Origin: Myrmaecium sp. VS I D KN 1
Taxonomy: Eukaryota > Ascomycota > Dothideomycetes > Valsariales > Valsariaceae
DNA length: 64,000 bases
Direction: 5' to 3'
NCBI GenBank assembly: GCA_019775845.1
Contig: JADQAV010000046.1
Coordinates: 124,001 to 188,000 of the forward strand
Position 1 is the stretch's first letter; the number at the start of each line of letters is the position of its first letter. Positions 48,101-60,223 of this stretch are shown here, piece by piece. The notes under the pieces are model-generated. The model saw nothing but the letters and a program-made list of their open reading frames with translations, made no database searches and was not told where the DNA came from. The position numbers and the translations under genes were made by a program.

Positions 48101-50030
48101 CCTCTCTACCAGCAAGGTTCTTGAGAACATTCTTCAAAAGATGTCACAAATCATCACTCAGCCTCAAATTGCAATCCACATCCTAGAGTTCCTTGCCAGT
48201 CTAGCTCGCCTTCCTACCCTTTACAAGAATTTTAGGGATGATCAGTTCAAGCTGGTTTTTGGTGTTTGCTTTAGGTACCTACAGTATGCACGCGATCAAC
48301 ATGACAAGGGACCAACTTCCGAAGCGCCTCGACCTACTCATGGAAGCTTGAAGCGCAGTGGCCCATCGCGGGAGTTCACCTCGATCTTTGAGCATACCGT
48401 AAGGCCAAAAGAAAAATCAGCGGGCGACGATCTTCCACAATACGTGTATGCTTTGGCTTACCATGTTATAACGTTCTGGTTCATGGCCCTAAAGTTAGAA
48501 GATCGTCAGACTCACATGCAATGGATTACGAAAAACCTCATACATACAGACCGATCTGGGCGAGAGATAATCGAAGAACAAGCGGAGGTGACCATTGATA
48601 TGATGAAAAGAGTGGCATGGTCCGATCGTGACGAAACGGCCTACGACCCTAAATTTGCATCACGCGCCGACGGCGAGGTACTGAAGAAGACGTGGATTGT
48701 TGGGCAGAGCATTCTCACGATCGAAACTGCCGCCAAGTCTGGTTTGACCCAGATGACGACACGACGAGCTGTAGGTTCCAACCCACCTTCTTTCAAGGCA
48801 TGCAATAAGCTAACTGAGGTCTAGTCTGGTACCCGATACGCTGTTTTTCGACCTCAACTAATTGACCCTCCACGACATCAAGTCCCGATTTCGACTGGCC
48901 TCGCCGCAGATGCTTACTACACCGATTCCTATATCGGAATTCTACCAGAGGACGTTTTCCAGACGTTGTATTCGCCTCTGAGCTTTCCAGGGCCTTCCGG
49001 ACTGTTACGTGATGAACCTTTCGTTCTTCCCGAGGACGACTTGACTCGTCGCGCTATCAGTGCCTTCGATCGAAATCCTACCGTGGATGGCCATCGTATC
49101 GGGGTGATATATATCGGAGATGGTCAAACCAGCGAGGAGCAGATCCTCTGCAACGTCATGGGAACCTCCGACTATACTAACTTCATAACCGGTCTTGGGA
49201 CACTCACGCGACTAAAAGGGGCTAAAATCAATGCTGGCGGACTTGACCGCGAGTTTGATAGTGATGGCGAGTACACTATCTGTTGGCGGGACCGAGTGAC
49301 GGAGATTGTCTTCCACATCACCACGCTCATGCCCACCAACCCTGATGATCCTCGTATGTCCTGCATCGCAAAGAAAAGACTGATAGGGAACGACCACGTC
49401 AACATCATCTTCAACGACTCCGGGTTACCATACAAGTTTGATACCTTCCCATCAGACTTCAACTATGTTTTTATTGTGATATCTCCGGAATCGCGGTCAT
49501 CCTTTGTCGAAACACGCTTGGATGTAGACCCCGAAGGTACAAACCGTTTCTACAAAGTCCAAGTGATGAGTAAACCGGGTTTCCCTGAGATTTCACCGGC
49601 TGCAGAAGCCAAAGTCATAAGCGGCCGACACCTCGCGCCATATATTCGTTCGATAGCCTTGAATGCTTCTGTATTCAGCCTGGTCTGGCAGGCGCGGAAA
49701 GTTGGGGAGTCTATCTCCGCTTGGCGTAACCGTCTTCGTGAAATCAAAAGGTTGCGCGAACGTTATCACGACGCTGCCGTGTCTAATCCGTCTTCACCGG
49801 TTCTACACCATTCAGGCGGGCATCTTCCTGATAGGACTAATAATACGTTTCCTGGATCTCTGAGCAGCGTCACACAGGCTTTCTCGCCACCCGCAAGGGA
49901 AAGTGGCGGTGCACTCTTCAAAAGGACCAGCGTCGCCACATTCATATCTGAAGGAACCAGTCGAAGCTCTATTGGAGGCGCCGGTGGCAGCGAGATGGAG
50001 AGACAGGCTAGCGATGGATCCAGGGGCTAG
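45129..50030 (+). CDS. TSC2: Tuberin/Tsc2-type Rheb GTPase-activating protein
   Basis: Exons 45129-48770 and 48825-50030 encode 1615 residues. The 54-nt intron joins RRA|SGTRYAVFRP. Known role: Tsc2 with Tsc1 (hamartin) turns off Rheb and so restrains TORC1; in fission yeast it also controls amino acid uptake. Seen: a Ser-rich N-terminus; long HEAT-like helical regions (about 90-600, the tuberin N-terminal domain) with a middle DUF3384-like part; a low-complexity Ser/Pro stretch (about 760-830); and the Rap/Ran-GAP domain (about 1290-1500). The catalytic asparagine-thumb motif GNDHVNIIFND lies at 1402-1412, with Asn 1411 in the expected position, followed by GLPYKFDTFPSDFNYVFIVI. The C-terminal 90 residues are disordered. 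No Tsc1 gene lies in the window. GAP activity is predicted to be intact. Confidence 0.93.
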
Positions 50031-53000
50031 AAAACAGCCTGTAGCTTGGATTCCCTGCGTCTCATGATTTGAAGCACTGGCATATCCTATGCATTGCGTT
50101 ATTCAGTGTTTGAGGTCCAATCACCAGCTTACTCTCAGGGAGAGAGCCCCGCAAGAATTGAAGAAAGCTTGGCTTCCTTTACATTCTGGTCAGTTGCGCT
50201 TGTCACATCGTGGATCTCACTACCTATACCCCTCTTCATTGTCGCGTTACTTTCCTTTTGGATATCATCATTTGTATGACCAGATATTATTGTTGGTTGG
50301 TAAGCCAGGACGATGTGTTCCGGGCAGCTAGGGGTATGGTAGAAATCTCATCGAAAATATATAGCATATCACCTCCCGATCACTTGCTCAGTCTAAGGAA
50401 ACATGGGAGCCTAGAAGTATTCCAAATCGTCTAAGCCTCGACAAGCCATCACATATGACACACTGTTGCGTATATGAAGACGCGAGCCCTACCTACACTC
50501 CCGTGAACGCGGTTTCAAGCATCAAATCCCCAAATCGTCCCTACTGTTAGCGACAATCGACTCACAAACCATGGCCATTGGAGCTTTTGCTGTGGCAATT
50601 GCTGCAGTAGCCGTCAGGCTAACCCACCCATCATGCTTTTGATCTGATCTAGTATGGAGAGTATAGACATAGAACCCGTATTCTCCGAGAAAGTATACGC
50701 CCAATCCTGTCATATCGCCTCCACGTACTAAAGCGGGTCCCAGAGGCTCCCAAGAGTAGGAGCAGCAGACCTTTCATCTAGACGGTGTTGGCAATATACT
50801 AGACCTCAGATCGTCTTCTCAAACGAGAAGCACTGATAGGATGATATCAGCTGAATGGTTCCGACTGAGGACCTACGACGTGGGAAGAATGGCTAGAAAG
50901 TTTGCATCTGGGAGAGCCATCCACCAGGCAAGCACGCTGGCACATCGAGTCCAATATCCACACCCGCAAGTCCCCCGAAGATGAAGCAACGGGTTGTCAA
51001 AGAGGAGTCCGACGAACTAATGGAAGCTACCGGCTCATCTCCCTAAAAGGAGAGGGTAGAAGGTGGTGATGTAAGAGGGAACACAATTTCAGCGAGGAAA
51101 TCGAATGAATATATATATCCCTACGCCAAGTTTCGTCCATGAAGAGGTCCATGTAGGTCTTTTTTATATATGGGTGACCTTGAGACGGTTCTAATCAACC
51201 GTCGCCCCCCTCTTCGTGGGTTTTCTGTTTACTCTTTGCGATAAAGCATATGCGTGTATATATATAGAAAGTATAGCCGTTACCGTGTATTTTATTATAG
51301 CCTATACTAACAAAAGTAGGACTAGGCCGGGAAAAGGTGTTCATATAGACCAAGGGGAAGAAGAACTGGTATGAGCGTGATTCTTTGGGGTGGAGGGAGG
51401 AGAATGGTGATGGTGAAAGGGTTAGACTGTGTTTTTTCATTCATTCCTTCATTTTTTCTTTCTTCCTTTCTTTTTTTCTTTCATTTTTTTCTTCTTTCTT
51501 TCTTTTATTATTGTTTTTTTCTTTTTATTAGAATCCTTGATTTGGACTCTAACTAGGTCCCCGTAAGGGATGACAGGATGAAAAGGAAAAAAAAAAATCA
51601 AAGGAAAGAGGTGTGTGAGAGGAAGAGAAAAAGTGATTATAGAGAAGTAATAAAGAAATCATCTAGCTATATTTTGCCCTCCTGTAAATCCCTAACCACT
51701 CAAGCTAGAAGTTATAAAGACACGCTACCCCTAACTAATAAACCTCCGCTGGAAGCATCGAAGGATTTCCAGGATCGGAGACCTTGCGTTAACTATCCCT
51801 GGAAGAGAACGAACGACGTTTTGTCAACTCTATCACGTTTCTTGAAGAGAGCTAGAACAGAAAATCTAAGCAGGGCGTCATAATGTTCTCAAGAAGGAGA
51901 AGAGGAAGAATTCACCAACACACAGATAATTCGATACGAAACGGTCAGATGACGAGAACCATAGATTGATATCTTCAGACACAGCAAGAGGGAGAGGGGG
52001 ACTAAGAGAGAAGTATTTCATTTCTCCATCCCAGCTTAGCACAACGCAGTATCAGATGCGATTCCCCATCCGCCGTGGAGGGAGAGGTAGGCTCAGAAGA
52101 AGTCACGATATGCATTACTGGGCTTTACGCGGAAGGTATAAGAGATTAGAGGAGGGCTTCCGCACACTTGAAAGGAAGAGGCGGGCGGTGGCGGCTTTGT
52201 GGGAGAAAAAGGACAGCCGCGTCGGGTGGGGGATATTGCGGGAGAAGCGGGAGAGGAGAGAGATGTGCACCATGGGGCGGGAGCAATGGCGGGGAAAGAT
52301 GGTAACCCAGCGAGATTGATTTCTTCATTTCTTCATCATCATCTTTTACTTTTTCTTCTTTGCCTTCTTTTTTTGGTGGACGTCATGTGCTCCGGATGGG
52401 CATGTGACATATCAGAGGCTTACCGCTTTCTCTGTGCGTGTACGCGTTCGGCCTGCCCTGGCGTGTTCGGGGGAATGTCTGCTTTGGGGGAAAGAAATGG
52501 TGGGGTTCAGTGGGAATGGGTAAGAGGAGGTGATCTGTGAGAGGAAACTTCCGATGTGGAGATCTGGAGGAATGACGTCGGTAAGGGCGGTTTTGCGGAA
52601 CATAGATGGAGTTCTGGCCCCCTTTCACGGTTCCCTTTGCATCGTGTCATCGCTGGTGGTCGCCGACGCCGTGGGCGGTGGTAATGGTGGTTGTGGTAGT
52701 AGGGACATGGAAGGCCTAGACATGCGCACAGGACGTGGTTTTAGACCGATTTTCCTCCGGTTCGAAGCGAACTTGCGATTTTAACGTGGAAAGCGCGGGT
52801 GTCAGACCGGCTGCTAGCGAGAGATGGGGTGCCGGTGATGACGGGGCTTGGTCTAGTCGTTGCCGTCATGGAAGACTGGAAAACTGACTTGTGGTGTTGA
52901 CGACCAAGCAGGTGGAGGATATGACTTCATTTCGTTTCCCCAGGTACCCGGATCCGTCGTGATGGAAGCCTTTAGGCCAGCGCCTCACAGCCGTCGCGGG

Positions 53001-56000
53001 AAGGTGCCCTCGCCATGGGACTTGGGAGGTGTGAAAGAGCATGGTGGTGCAAGCAGGAGGGCATTCTTTGAAAAACGATGGATTCGGTGAGACAACAAGA
53101 CCGTTTCGGTGGTGTCGTGATGGCTCCGATGCTTGTGAAAGGTCATGAGGGAAAGCCGGGATCTCTGGCGAGAAGTTGAGGTATGACATGTGGCATTGAG
53201 GAATGCCTCAGCCTTACTTTGAGGCTTAGGAAGACGGGTTATAGAGGCGGATATGGATTGACTAACGGAGAATAAGAATGGTAGTGGCTGCTCCAAGAGA
53301 CTCCCCGTGACTATCCTGGCTTGTGGACCGGTTTTGCCAGCCCAAGATGTAGAACCGTTTGGTCTGCAAGGTCTCCGAGGACAGCATAGCTAGTTGGCAG
53401 TTGCGACAGGACGAATATGTCTGTAGTGCATTAGCATAAAGACTTGCAGACATATCTCAATAGGCACTTACCACTGCGAACTTTTGAAGGTGGAGTAGAC
53501 CAACATGAGGACGATTGCGGGGTTGGGTCATATGTATTGCCCACCAGGTTTTGATGCGACGGACTCGCCCCTGCGCATACATAACACAGCGTATAGTGCG
53601 CCTAAATCGTTGCCAAGTCGCATGTGCGGGTCACGTACCGATTGAAAAAGCCGCCTCGAGGGCACTGTTCAATTGGTTCTTGACCATTTCCTTCGCACAT
53701 CTGTATCCGTCCGAAACTTCATCTCACATAACCGCTCTGTACGAAAGGCTGTTATGTAGGGTCGAGCCTTCCAGGACGCGGTGCTTCCAGACTTGAGAAG
53801 CAATCATGAAGAGTTCTCCTCCTGTCTGCTGTCCCCAAGCGCTGCCGGCATCAGACATGTTCTGCGGCATCAATGCATTGTTCCCGCATAGGCAATGTCT
53901 TCCATGTGCATCTATGAGAATTTTCCTGGCTTTCTCCGCACTTGGCTTGCAGAAAGTGGAACGATTCGGCAATGTGAAGGCTTTTGTCCAGGATCTTCTG
54001 GCATGCAGTGCAGACAAAACTGCATTCCCAATGCCTTCGAAGCAATGCGCAGCCATCCCCATATCGAACTGCAAGTGCATTCTGAATCTGAAGGTGATGA
54101 TGGTGGCGGCGTCGCATAGAGAAAAGCCTGCTCATGACTGTTATGGCAGCTGTTACGGTTTTTCTTCTGTAACAGATACTAAGCTGTTCTGCACCCATAG
54201 AATGTTCTAGTGGCAGACAAATTCGAAAATTGGCATCCAACAGCTGGTTCGGAGTGCAAATTACCATACGACCCGTGCCGTAGAGAAGCATATGCCTACC
54301 TAGAACCCTGGTTCGCTAGTCGTTCGACGGAAGCCTGCACCGGACGCTAAGTCAAGCCGCTGCAGACAGCTGGAGAGCTGCATGGATGCGGCCAAGCCGG
54401 TAAGCGCAGCGGCGTGTTTCATGTTTCAGGCGCACTCGGCACAGCACTACACTCCCTTTCCACGACCAAGGAGGCGCGCCTCCGGAAACACTGGCTTGGC
54501 TAGTATCCATCGCCGGGGTGCCATGATCGCGAAGGGTGAGATTCTGGATGGTCGATGGACGTTCGGTCTGCTTTTCTTTGATGATACAGACCACACATCC
54601 ACTCGGTCAAGCCCGCACCTGAAGGCGAGATCTGACAGGAGCGTTGAGAAGACGTTGCAGAGAGCGAGGCGCTAGTCCAACTAGGTACGAAGTAAACGCT
54701 GTAAGGTGCGTAGGTAGCAACGGCTGCCCAGTCCAGTCTCGGAGCTGGAGAGTTGCACGACGGAAAATGCACGCGTCAAACGAGCGGGCGCAAATAGTGA
54801 TGTTGCGCAGCCGGGGGCTGCTTTCCAAGACTCGCACGAGAAGGAGAGCGGACGAGCAGGGGAAAAAAGGGAAGGTTTCGGACCGTGGTACGTCCTGTTG
54901 CGGCCACCAGGAGTAAGAGGCAAGCCGCGGAGCGAGACATGGGGATGCCGAAGTGTGAACGCAGAACAGGCAGGATTACGAGAGCAGGAGTGGCAGGAGT
55001 GGCGCGAAAGGAAACCAGGCGCGAAACCAGAACGTCTCCAAGGGCTGAGTGTTGCGGGGAGACCCCAGGCTCCAACGCCGCCCCAAACTCCCTAAAAGCG
55101 CCTAGAGGAAAGCCAAGTCTCGGGCTGACGGGCATTAGCCTCCTTCATCCCCGTTTCCCCTGCCGCCGATCGCTAAGGTATTTAGGGTTCCAGTCGCCAA
55201 CGCTGGCGTCCGGCCGCCACCAGCAAATCAAGGGGCCGTGCCTGGTAGATCCGGGTCCATACGTTCCAACGGCCCGGGATCGCCCTGGACATCATCATCG
55301 ACCGGACCTCACCTCGACTGCCACCCGTTCCTGGGTTCCTGGTTCCTACCTGCACCCATCGCCCACTCATCGCCCTCCGATCGTCCACCGAAGGCCGGCA
55401 AAGTTGCATGCATCCGGCGGCGGCGGAGAACCCTTTGGCATGATGGGGAATACCAAAAGACTGCGCAGCAGCATGCTGGAGCAGCGAAGAGTGGTGTGGA
55501 AACCAACAGCACACCCATCACCACATCCCTCGTAGTCGTCGTCTCGGTGTCCTCCTCCCTTGGTCGGGGAGATTGAACTTGCTTTTGCGAATTCACACCC
55601 GCCTAAGTGGGAGAGAGATGGCCTGGAAGTGAAGGAGGAAACTGCCAAGCGTGAAGAGTCTCGATCGTCCAGGAATACCGGTGGTGAAGGTAGATGTGCG
55701 TATGTGGATGTGGATGTGTATGGATAGAGACGGATGTTCCCATTGGTGTGAAGAATACTAGTACCTTCATGTAATCTCTGCATGACCAGGAGCACTCAGG
55801 GGTTGGAGGGTGAATGACGGCGTGGAACTGAACTGGCGGGAGGGCGCATCATTCATACGCCCAGTTTCTCTTCCACACGACCGGGGGTTGAACGGCGTAG
55901 CAGGGAAATTTGGACATGGAAGCAGCAGCTTTGGGGTCACAGGCAAGCCACGCTAGCGCGCCCATAAAAGCAGCCCAACCTCCAAGGTCGACTGCTCTTT

Positions 56001-56558
56001 CTCCCATACACCACACCACCGCTTACATCCAACTTCGCCCTTCTTTTGTCTCTCTTTGACCACCACTTTCATTCACACCTCCACCGTTCGTTCATTCCCT
56101 TGTCCCTTTGTACCAGCTCCAGGCCGCTGCCACAACAGCCTCGATCCGGTCATTCCTTTCGCGCGTTGCACTTGTGCGCCTCGGTCGCACGCCACGGCCT
56201 GTTCGATACCTCTGCGAGGCTCATAACACTCCTTCCACGTAAGTGTCAAACCGTCTCGGCAACTCCTTCTTTATGCCGTCTTCTTCGCCATCTGCATCTC
56301 CTCCCTCGAACATTGCATGTCAACCCCACAACCTCGCATCTCGACCCTCCAACCCCAGCATATAAACCTCGCACGTCCCCTGCTTTTCTCTCCTTCATTC
56401 CTACCGCACCCTACCGCTTGACTGCCGGCAAGTTGAGACCTGAACACCAAGCCTAACACTCTTTTCATTAGTCGTTAGCATACCGCTCGCTCCTACGACA
56501 TCACCATTGACGGTCACTCACCAAGAACTTCTGTCCAAGAACGACCACTCACTTCGAC
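50031..56558. other. Gene desert of 6.5 kb
   Basis: No gene I can support. 51000-52000 is AT-rich with homopyrimidine and homopurine blocks (for example 51440-51530). Short frames at 53515-54291 and 54382-55535 overlap on both strands; one minus-strand frame (53851-54291) has scattered Cys/His, including CTACQKILDK, but no recognised domain and no exon partners. The stretch has no transposase, reverse transcriptase or long repeats that I can see. The last 600 bases are the promoter and leader of the secreted CAP gene. Confidence 0.5.
55973..55979 (+). promoter_or_regulatory. TATA-like element of the CAP gene
   Basis: CATAAAA, followed by a CT-rich tract and CACCACACCACC-type initiator sequence at 55990-56035, a usual arrangement for strongly expressed fungal genes. 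The ATG lies 580 bases downstream, so a long leader is implied. A GTAAGT at 56239 and several AG sites at about 56470 suggest an intron in the 5' UTR. Confidence 0.45.
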
Positions 56559-57499
56559 ATGATCCCTTCTACCTTGCTCGTTGCTGCTCTGGCAATTGGA
56601 GCTCTGGCATCCCCGATCAACAAGGCCAACCGTGATGTCGTCACCGACGTTCAGTATGTCACTCTCTATGCCACTGTCACCGTCGACCAGGATGCTGCCC
56701 AGACTGTCGCGGCAGCTGCCGAGACTACCACGGCGGTCGCTCAGCCCACTGAGCAGACATCCGTCGTGACTTCTACTACCGAAGCCGAGACTTCTGTTGT
56801 CACCCAGGCGGCTGTTGGTGCTCCGGCTCCGGCCCCGGCACCGGCTGCCGAGTCTGCCACTGTTGGTAGCCCTGCCAGCACGAGTGTTGAAGACTCCAAC
56901 GACTACAGTGCCCGTCCCCTTGGCGATGCCCAGGAGACTTGGTCCAAGCCTGGTCCCGAGTATGAAGCCATGGTCCTTTGGCATCACAACCAGCACCGCC
57001 TCAACCACTCCGTCAGCGCTCTCACTTGGAACGACTCGTTGGCACAGAAAGCCGAAGGATGGGCCAAGAACTGCCAGTGGAAGCATAGTGGCGGCGGCGA
57101 AAACCTGGGATCAGGCGGACCTAACCCCACTGTGTCTGGCCATATCAGTGACGGCTGGTACAACGGCGAAGCCTACCACTACGACTCCAACTACGGTCTC
57201 GCCAATCCTAACGGTGATTTCGAACAGTTTGGCCACTTCACCCAGCTCGTCTGGAAGGACACCAAGTCCGTCGGATGCTACACGTACTGGTGTGGTGATT
57301 CGGACCAGTCTAGGGATCAGGCCCTGAATGACTGGTTCACCGTGTGCAACTATTTCCCTGCTGGTAAGTCGCAAGTCTCCATCTATATTGTGTAGTCATT
57401 CAATCTAACATGCGGTCAGGAAACTATGGCGGCGAATATGGCGACAATGTCCTTCCTGCTCGCCAGCCTTGCATGAGCATTGTTCGTGGTGACGACTAG
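56559..57499 (+). CDS. Secreted CAP/PR-1 family protein (Pry-like)
   Basis: Exons 56559-57363 and 57420-57499 encode 294 residues. The intron is GTAAGT...GTCAG, joining FPAGNYGGEYGDN. Residues 1-18 form a signal peptide (MIPSTLLVAALAIGALAS). Residues 20-115 are a Thr/Val/Ala/Pro-rich, probably O-glycosylated stalk. The CAP domain covers about 130-290: MVLWHHNQHRLNH, LTWNDSLAQKAEGWAKNC, GGGENLGSG, GHFTQLVWKDTKSVGC and TVCNYFPAGNYGGEY. The tetrad His/Glu residues of CAP cavities are visible. Yeast Pry proteins of this family bind and export sterols and fatty acids; related fungal proteins act at host surfaces. Four or more cysteines in the domain can pair. Which lipid is bound cannot be read from sequence. 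Confidence 0.95.
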
Positions 57500-58818
57500 A
57501 CGAAGGCTCCTGCACGGACGACTTGGCTCCAACATAGCTTCGAGTTTTGAGGATGCTGCGCGTCTCTGTCATTTCACAGCTGGCTGAGATGGTTGAATTG
57601 TTTCTTTTTTGTGATATCATGGCACCCTGGATGGGCATCTGCCTTTTTCTTTCTTCATTCCAGAATATGTCTCGCTCTACTCGGCGACACTGAGAAACAT
57701 ATCCCCGGTGGTACTGGGTCGATGCGTATGTGCAACCCTTCTTCAAGGCACGGTGCGAAGGAGTTCATCTGGAAGGTGCTGCCTCTTTTCCTCTGTCTGT
57801 CTGTCAGCAACTGCCGGCTCTCAGCTTTTTTCCTTTCTCTTGTCTATATTGGTCTGGTGAGGGTCCCAAGTGACCGGATTGGTGTGGGGTGCTCTCTACC
57901 TCTCTCCTTTATCAACCAGAACCTAGGTACAATACCATCACATCATTGCCTTTGACTGATCTGGGGAATTGGAAGCTTTTGGCATGGTGATCGCGTCTAC
58001 ACAAAGCGGCAGCTACGCGCCATATCGATTTCACACGAACACTATCATCGTAGTTTGGGAAGAAGGTCTTTTCTCCTTTTTTGCATTCTTGGGGAGGAGT
58101 GGTTGTTGTTGTTATACAGCATGGTATACCTCGGCGATGAACCGTTCAGGCTCGCGCTAACGTTATAGGCTAACGAACGAATCACCGCGCGTACTTATGC
58201 TTCTCCACTCTCCCAGGCAGCCTTAGGCACATACGATCGCCTTGTCTCTTTCATCATTACCACCTCCAGTGCACCTCCTCCTGTACCTTATTACTTCAAC
58301 TCCGTTTAAGAGTCAAGGCACGTCACGATTCCCCTAGATGTCGAATGCATACACTGCTACTTCAATCCCTTTTGATTTTCTTCTCCTTTCTTTTCCAAGA
58401 ATACACTCCATGGGGATGAGTGTCTTGATGCCTGCTTTTACATTCTGTTCAGCTCTTGAACCGAAACTTCACAACTCGCTAGGCAGGAGAGGCTCAAAGA
58501 TGATCCGTTTCCCATTGCCGGGTTCACGGGGGCTACGTCGACGTGAGGAATCGCTTCTTTGATTCTATTGGGTGCGCTCTTTGTGATCGTCTCCTTCTCT
58601 CGTCTTCCTTCTGGTGCGGAAAGGCTAAAACTTGAACTACAGATGCTTTATGCTCTCCTGCCGTGTCCGACGTACATATCCTTCCATCTCGTCTCCCTTT
58701 CCCTCTATCTCTTTACGAAGTTATCGTCCTGCACTGGCGAGGGGAGTCGTTGAGTCCTCCCCGAGATGAAGAAGAAAGGCCCCTCGCCCCCCGGGTCCGG
58801 TCCGCACTGCCAACACTA
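57500..58818. other. Convergent intergenic region after the CAP gene
   Basis: 3' flanks of the CAP gene and of the Arg/Ser-rich gene on the other strand. Short overlapping frames without motifs; no gene supported. Confidence 0.6.
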
Positions 58819-59628
58819 CTACCCGCTCCTCCTCTTCCTGCGCGTCGAGAAGGTGACGACAATCTCTTCCGTCACCACGTCGCGACGGGTCCCCGGCTTG
58901 TTTCGGTCGTATACCGGGTGGTTCTGCTGGCTCCGCCGCCTATGGCTTCGGCGCCTACTGGGCACCGGAACCGCATCGCGCACGTCGATATTCCCCGATC
59001 TTCGCGGCGCGGGGATGGATGGGTACGCGCTCTCGCCGTCGTCTACGTCGCCGCTTCTTCGATCGGCACGCTTTGGGCCAGCGGGCCCCTCGTACGTGTC
59101 CACTTCCTGCACCGCGTAGTGCCCGTGGCTAACATGGTTCCGCGGTGCGGGGATGGATGGGTACACGTTCTCGCCATATTCTACGTCGCGGCTTCTTTCA
59201 CCGGTGCGCTCTGGGGCTGCTGGCCCCTCGTACGTGTTCGCATCCCGCACCGCGTAGCCACCGAAAATGACATGTTTCCACGGTGCGGCGGGTGCTTCAT
59301 ACTCATCAGCCGCCCTATAGGGTTGGTGGGCTCTGGAGGATGTGCGTCTTCTTGAGACCATTGTGTAGGACGTACCACGTCCGAGCGGTGACCGGTATCT
59401 TGGGCGTGGCTCCTCGTCAGCTGGACGATCAGCACCGCGTCTCGGGATCGACTGGCTTCGGCGAGCCTGTCGGCTACTGGGAGCGCGTGGCGGATCATAG
59501 TGGTAGGAGTCATTATCCCCGTGTCTCTTTGGATTTGACCGCCGTGAGACACGACGGGCGGTCGGTGAGTCAATATCCTTTGTGGGATTCTTATAGGAGC
59601 CTGAGCTGTGGTTGCGGTCATACGCCAT
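58819..59628 (-). CDS. Arg/Ser-rich protein with 46-residue tandem repeats
   Basis: One open frame; the first ATG (59628) gives 269 residues, and the frame stays open 27 codons further upstream to a GTG. I recognise no family. Composition is basic and disordered: Arg/Ser/Pro/Tyr with RRGADRP and SRRRTSSRAHQPYR segments. The centre holds two clear tandem copies of a 46-residue unit, each containing Y-A-V, then T-Y-E-G-P-A, then a Y-P-S-I-P-A-P-R end, and a degenerate third start (FGGYAVRDA precedes). The C-terminus is a run of Arg/Ser and ends in RRKRRSG. Such proteins are often nuclear or bind nucleic acid, but that is only inference. A frame this long on GC-rich DNA with preserved in-frame repeats argues for real coding. 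An unseen intron near the start is possible. Confidence 0.6.
   Translation of the reverse strand: MAYDRNHSSGSYKNPTKDIDSPTARRVSRRSNPKRHGDNDSYHYDPPRAPSSRQARRSQSIPRRGADRPADEEPRPRYRSPLGRGTSYTMVSRRRTSSRAHQPYRAADEYEAPAAPWKHVIFGGYAVRDANTYEGPAAPERTGERSRDVEYGENVYPSIPAPRNHVSHGHYAVQEVDTYEGPAGPKRADRRSGDVDDGESAYPSIPAPRRSGNIDVRDAVPVPSRRRSHRRRSQQNHPVYDRNKPGTRRDVVTEEIVVTFSTRRKRRSG
59011..59286. repeat. Tandem duplication, 138-bp unit
   Basis: Units at 59011-59148 and 59149-59286 align over their length with scattered substitutions (roughly three quarters identical by eye). Both begin with ggggatggatgggtac. The unit is 46 codons, so the frame is kept. Sequence after 59286 (gcgggtgcttc...) diverges. Confidence 0.85.
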
Positions 59629-60223
59629 CGTTACCAGCGATGTCTGAGCGTCTTCTGCGATAGCCTTCGGTCTTGGACGTCTGCTGTGGCTGTGAGGAGC
59701 AGCTAACACTGTCTCATAGACTCTGTCGTCTCCGACGTATTGCGCGCCTATCTATAAGTGGGTTTCCCCATCGATGTGGCGCCATGCTTGGAAACTCACT
59801 GTCGTGATTCAGTTACTGCCGTTCGATTCTTCTTGTGCAGCAAGCTCCTTCCGCGCTGAGTTCGGCCGGGACCAGCACTTCGAGAGCAGAAAAACGGGCT
59901 GGAGACAGCGTGAAATGGAGCATAGGAAAGCCTGCTTTTTTCAATGCTGCAATGCCTCGAGAAATCCCGAGTGGGGCAATGTTTCTGGGCGTGGACTGCT
60001 TGCTTACATGTATGCAGCTTTGCATGCCAATGGCAAGACTGAGCCTAGAGAGCCCCCCTGTAGCTGAACCTCAATCCGTCTGACCGCTGGACTGCGCCCC
60101 TCACTTCGACATCATCATACTCGACTACCGACAGTCTCTGAGCGAAGTCGATCTCTGTGTCACAGTATATTTTCGCTGAACAATAGCATTTATAGATGGC
60201 TCAGGAAGGGGCACGATATCGGC
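59629..60223. other. Divergent intergenic region
   Basis: Short overlapping frames on both strands only. No gene supported. Confidence 0.6.

Noticed and set aside
53851-54291. Cys/His-containing minus-strand frame, considered as a zinc-binding protein
   Set aside because: Cys/His spacing fits no known finger, and two other frames on either strand are equally open here.
54885-55535. 216-codon frame in the gene desert
   Set aside because: It starts with GTG, is Arg/Pro/Ser-rich and shows no domain. A frame on the other strand is similarly open.
50031-56558. Possible transposon or virus-derived element in the gene desert
   Set aside because: No terminal repeats, polymerase, integrase, transposase or capsid-like motif could be recognised.
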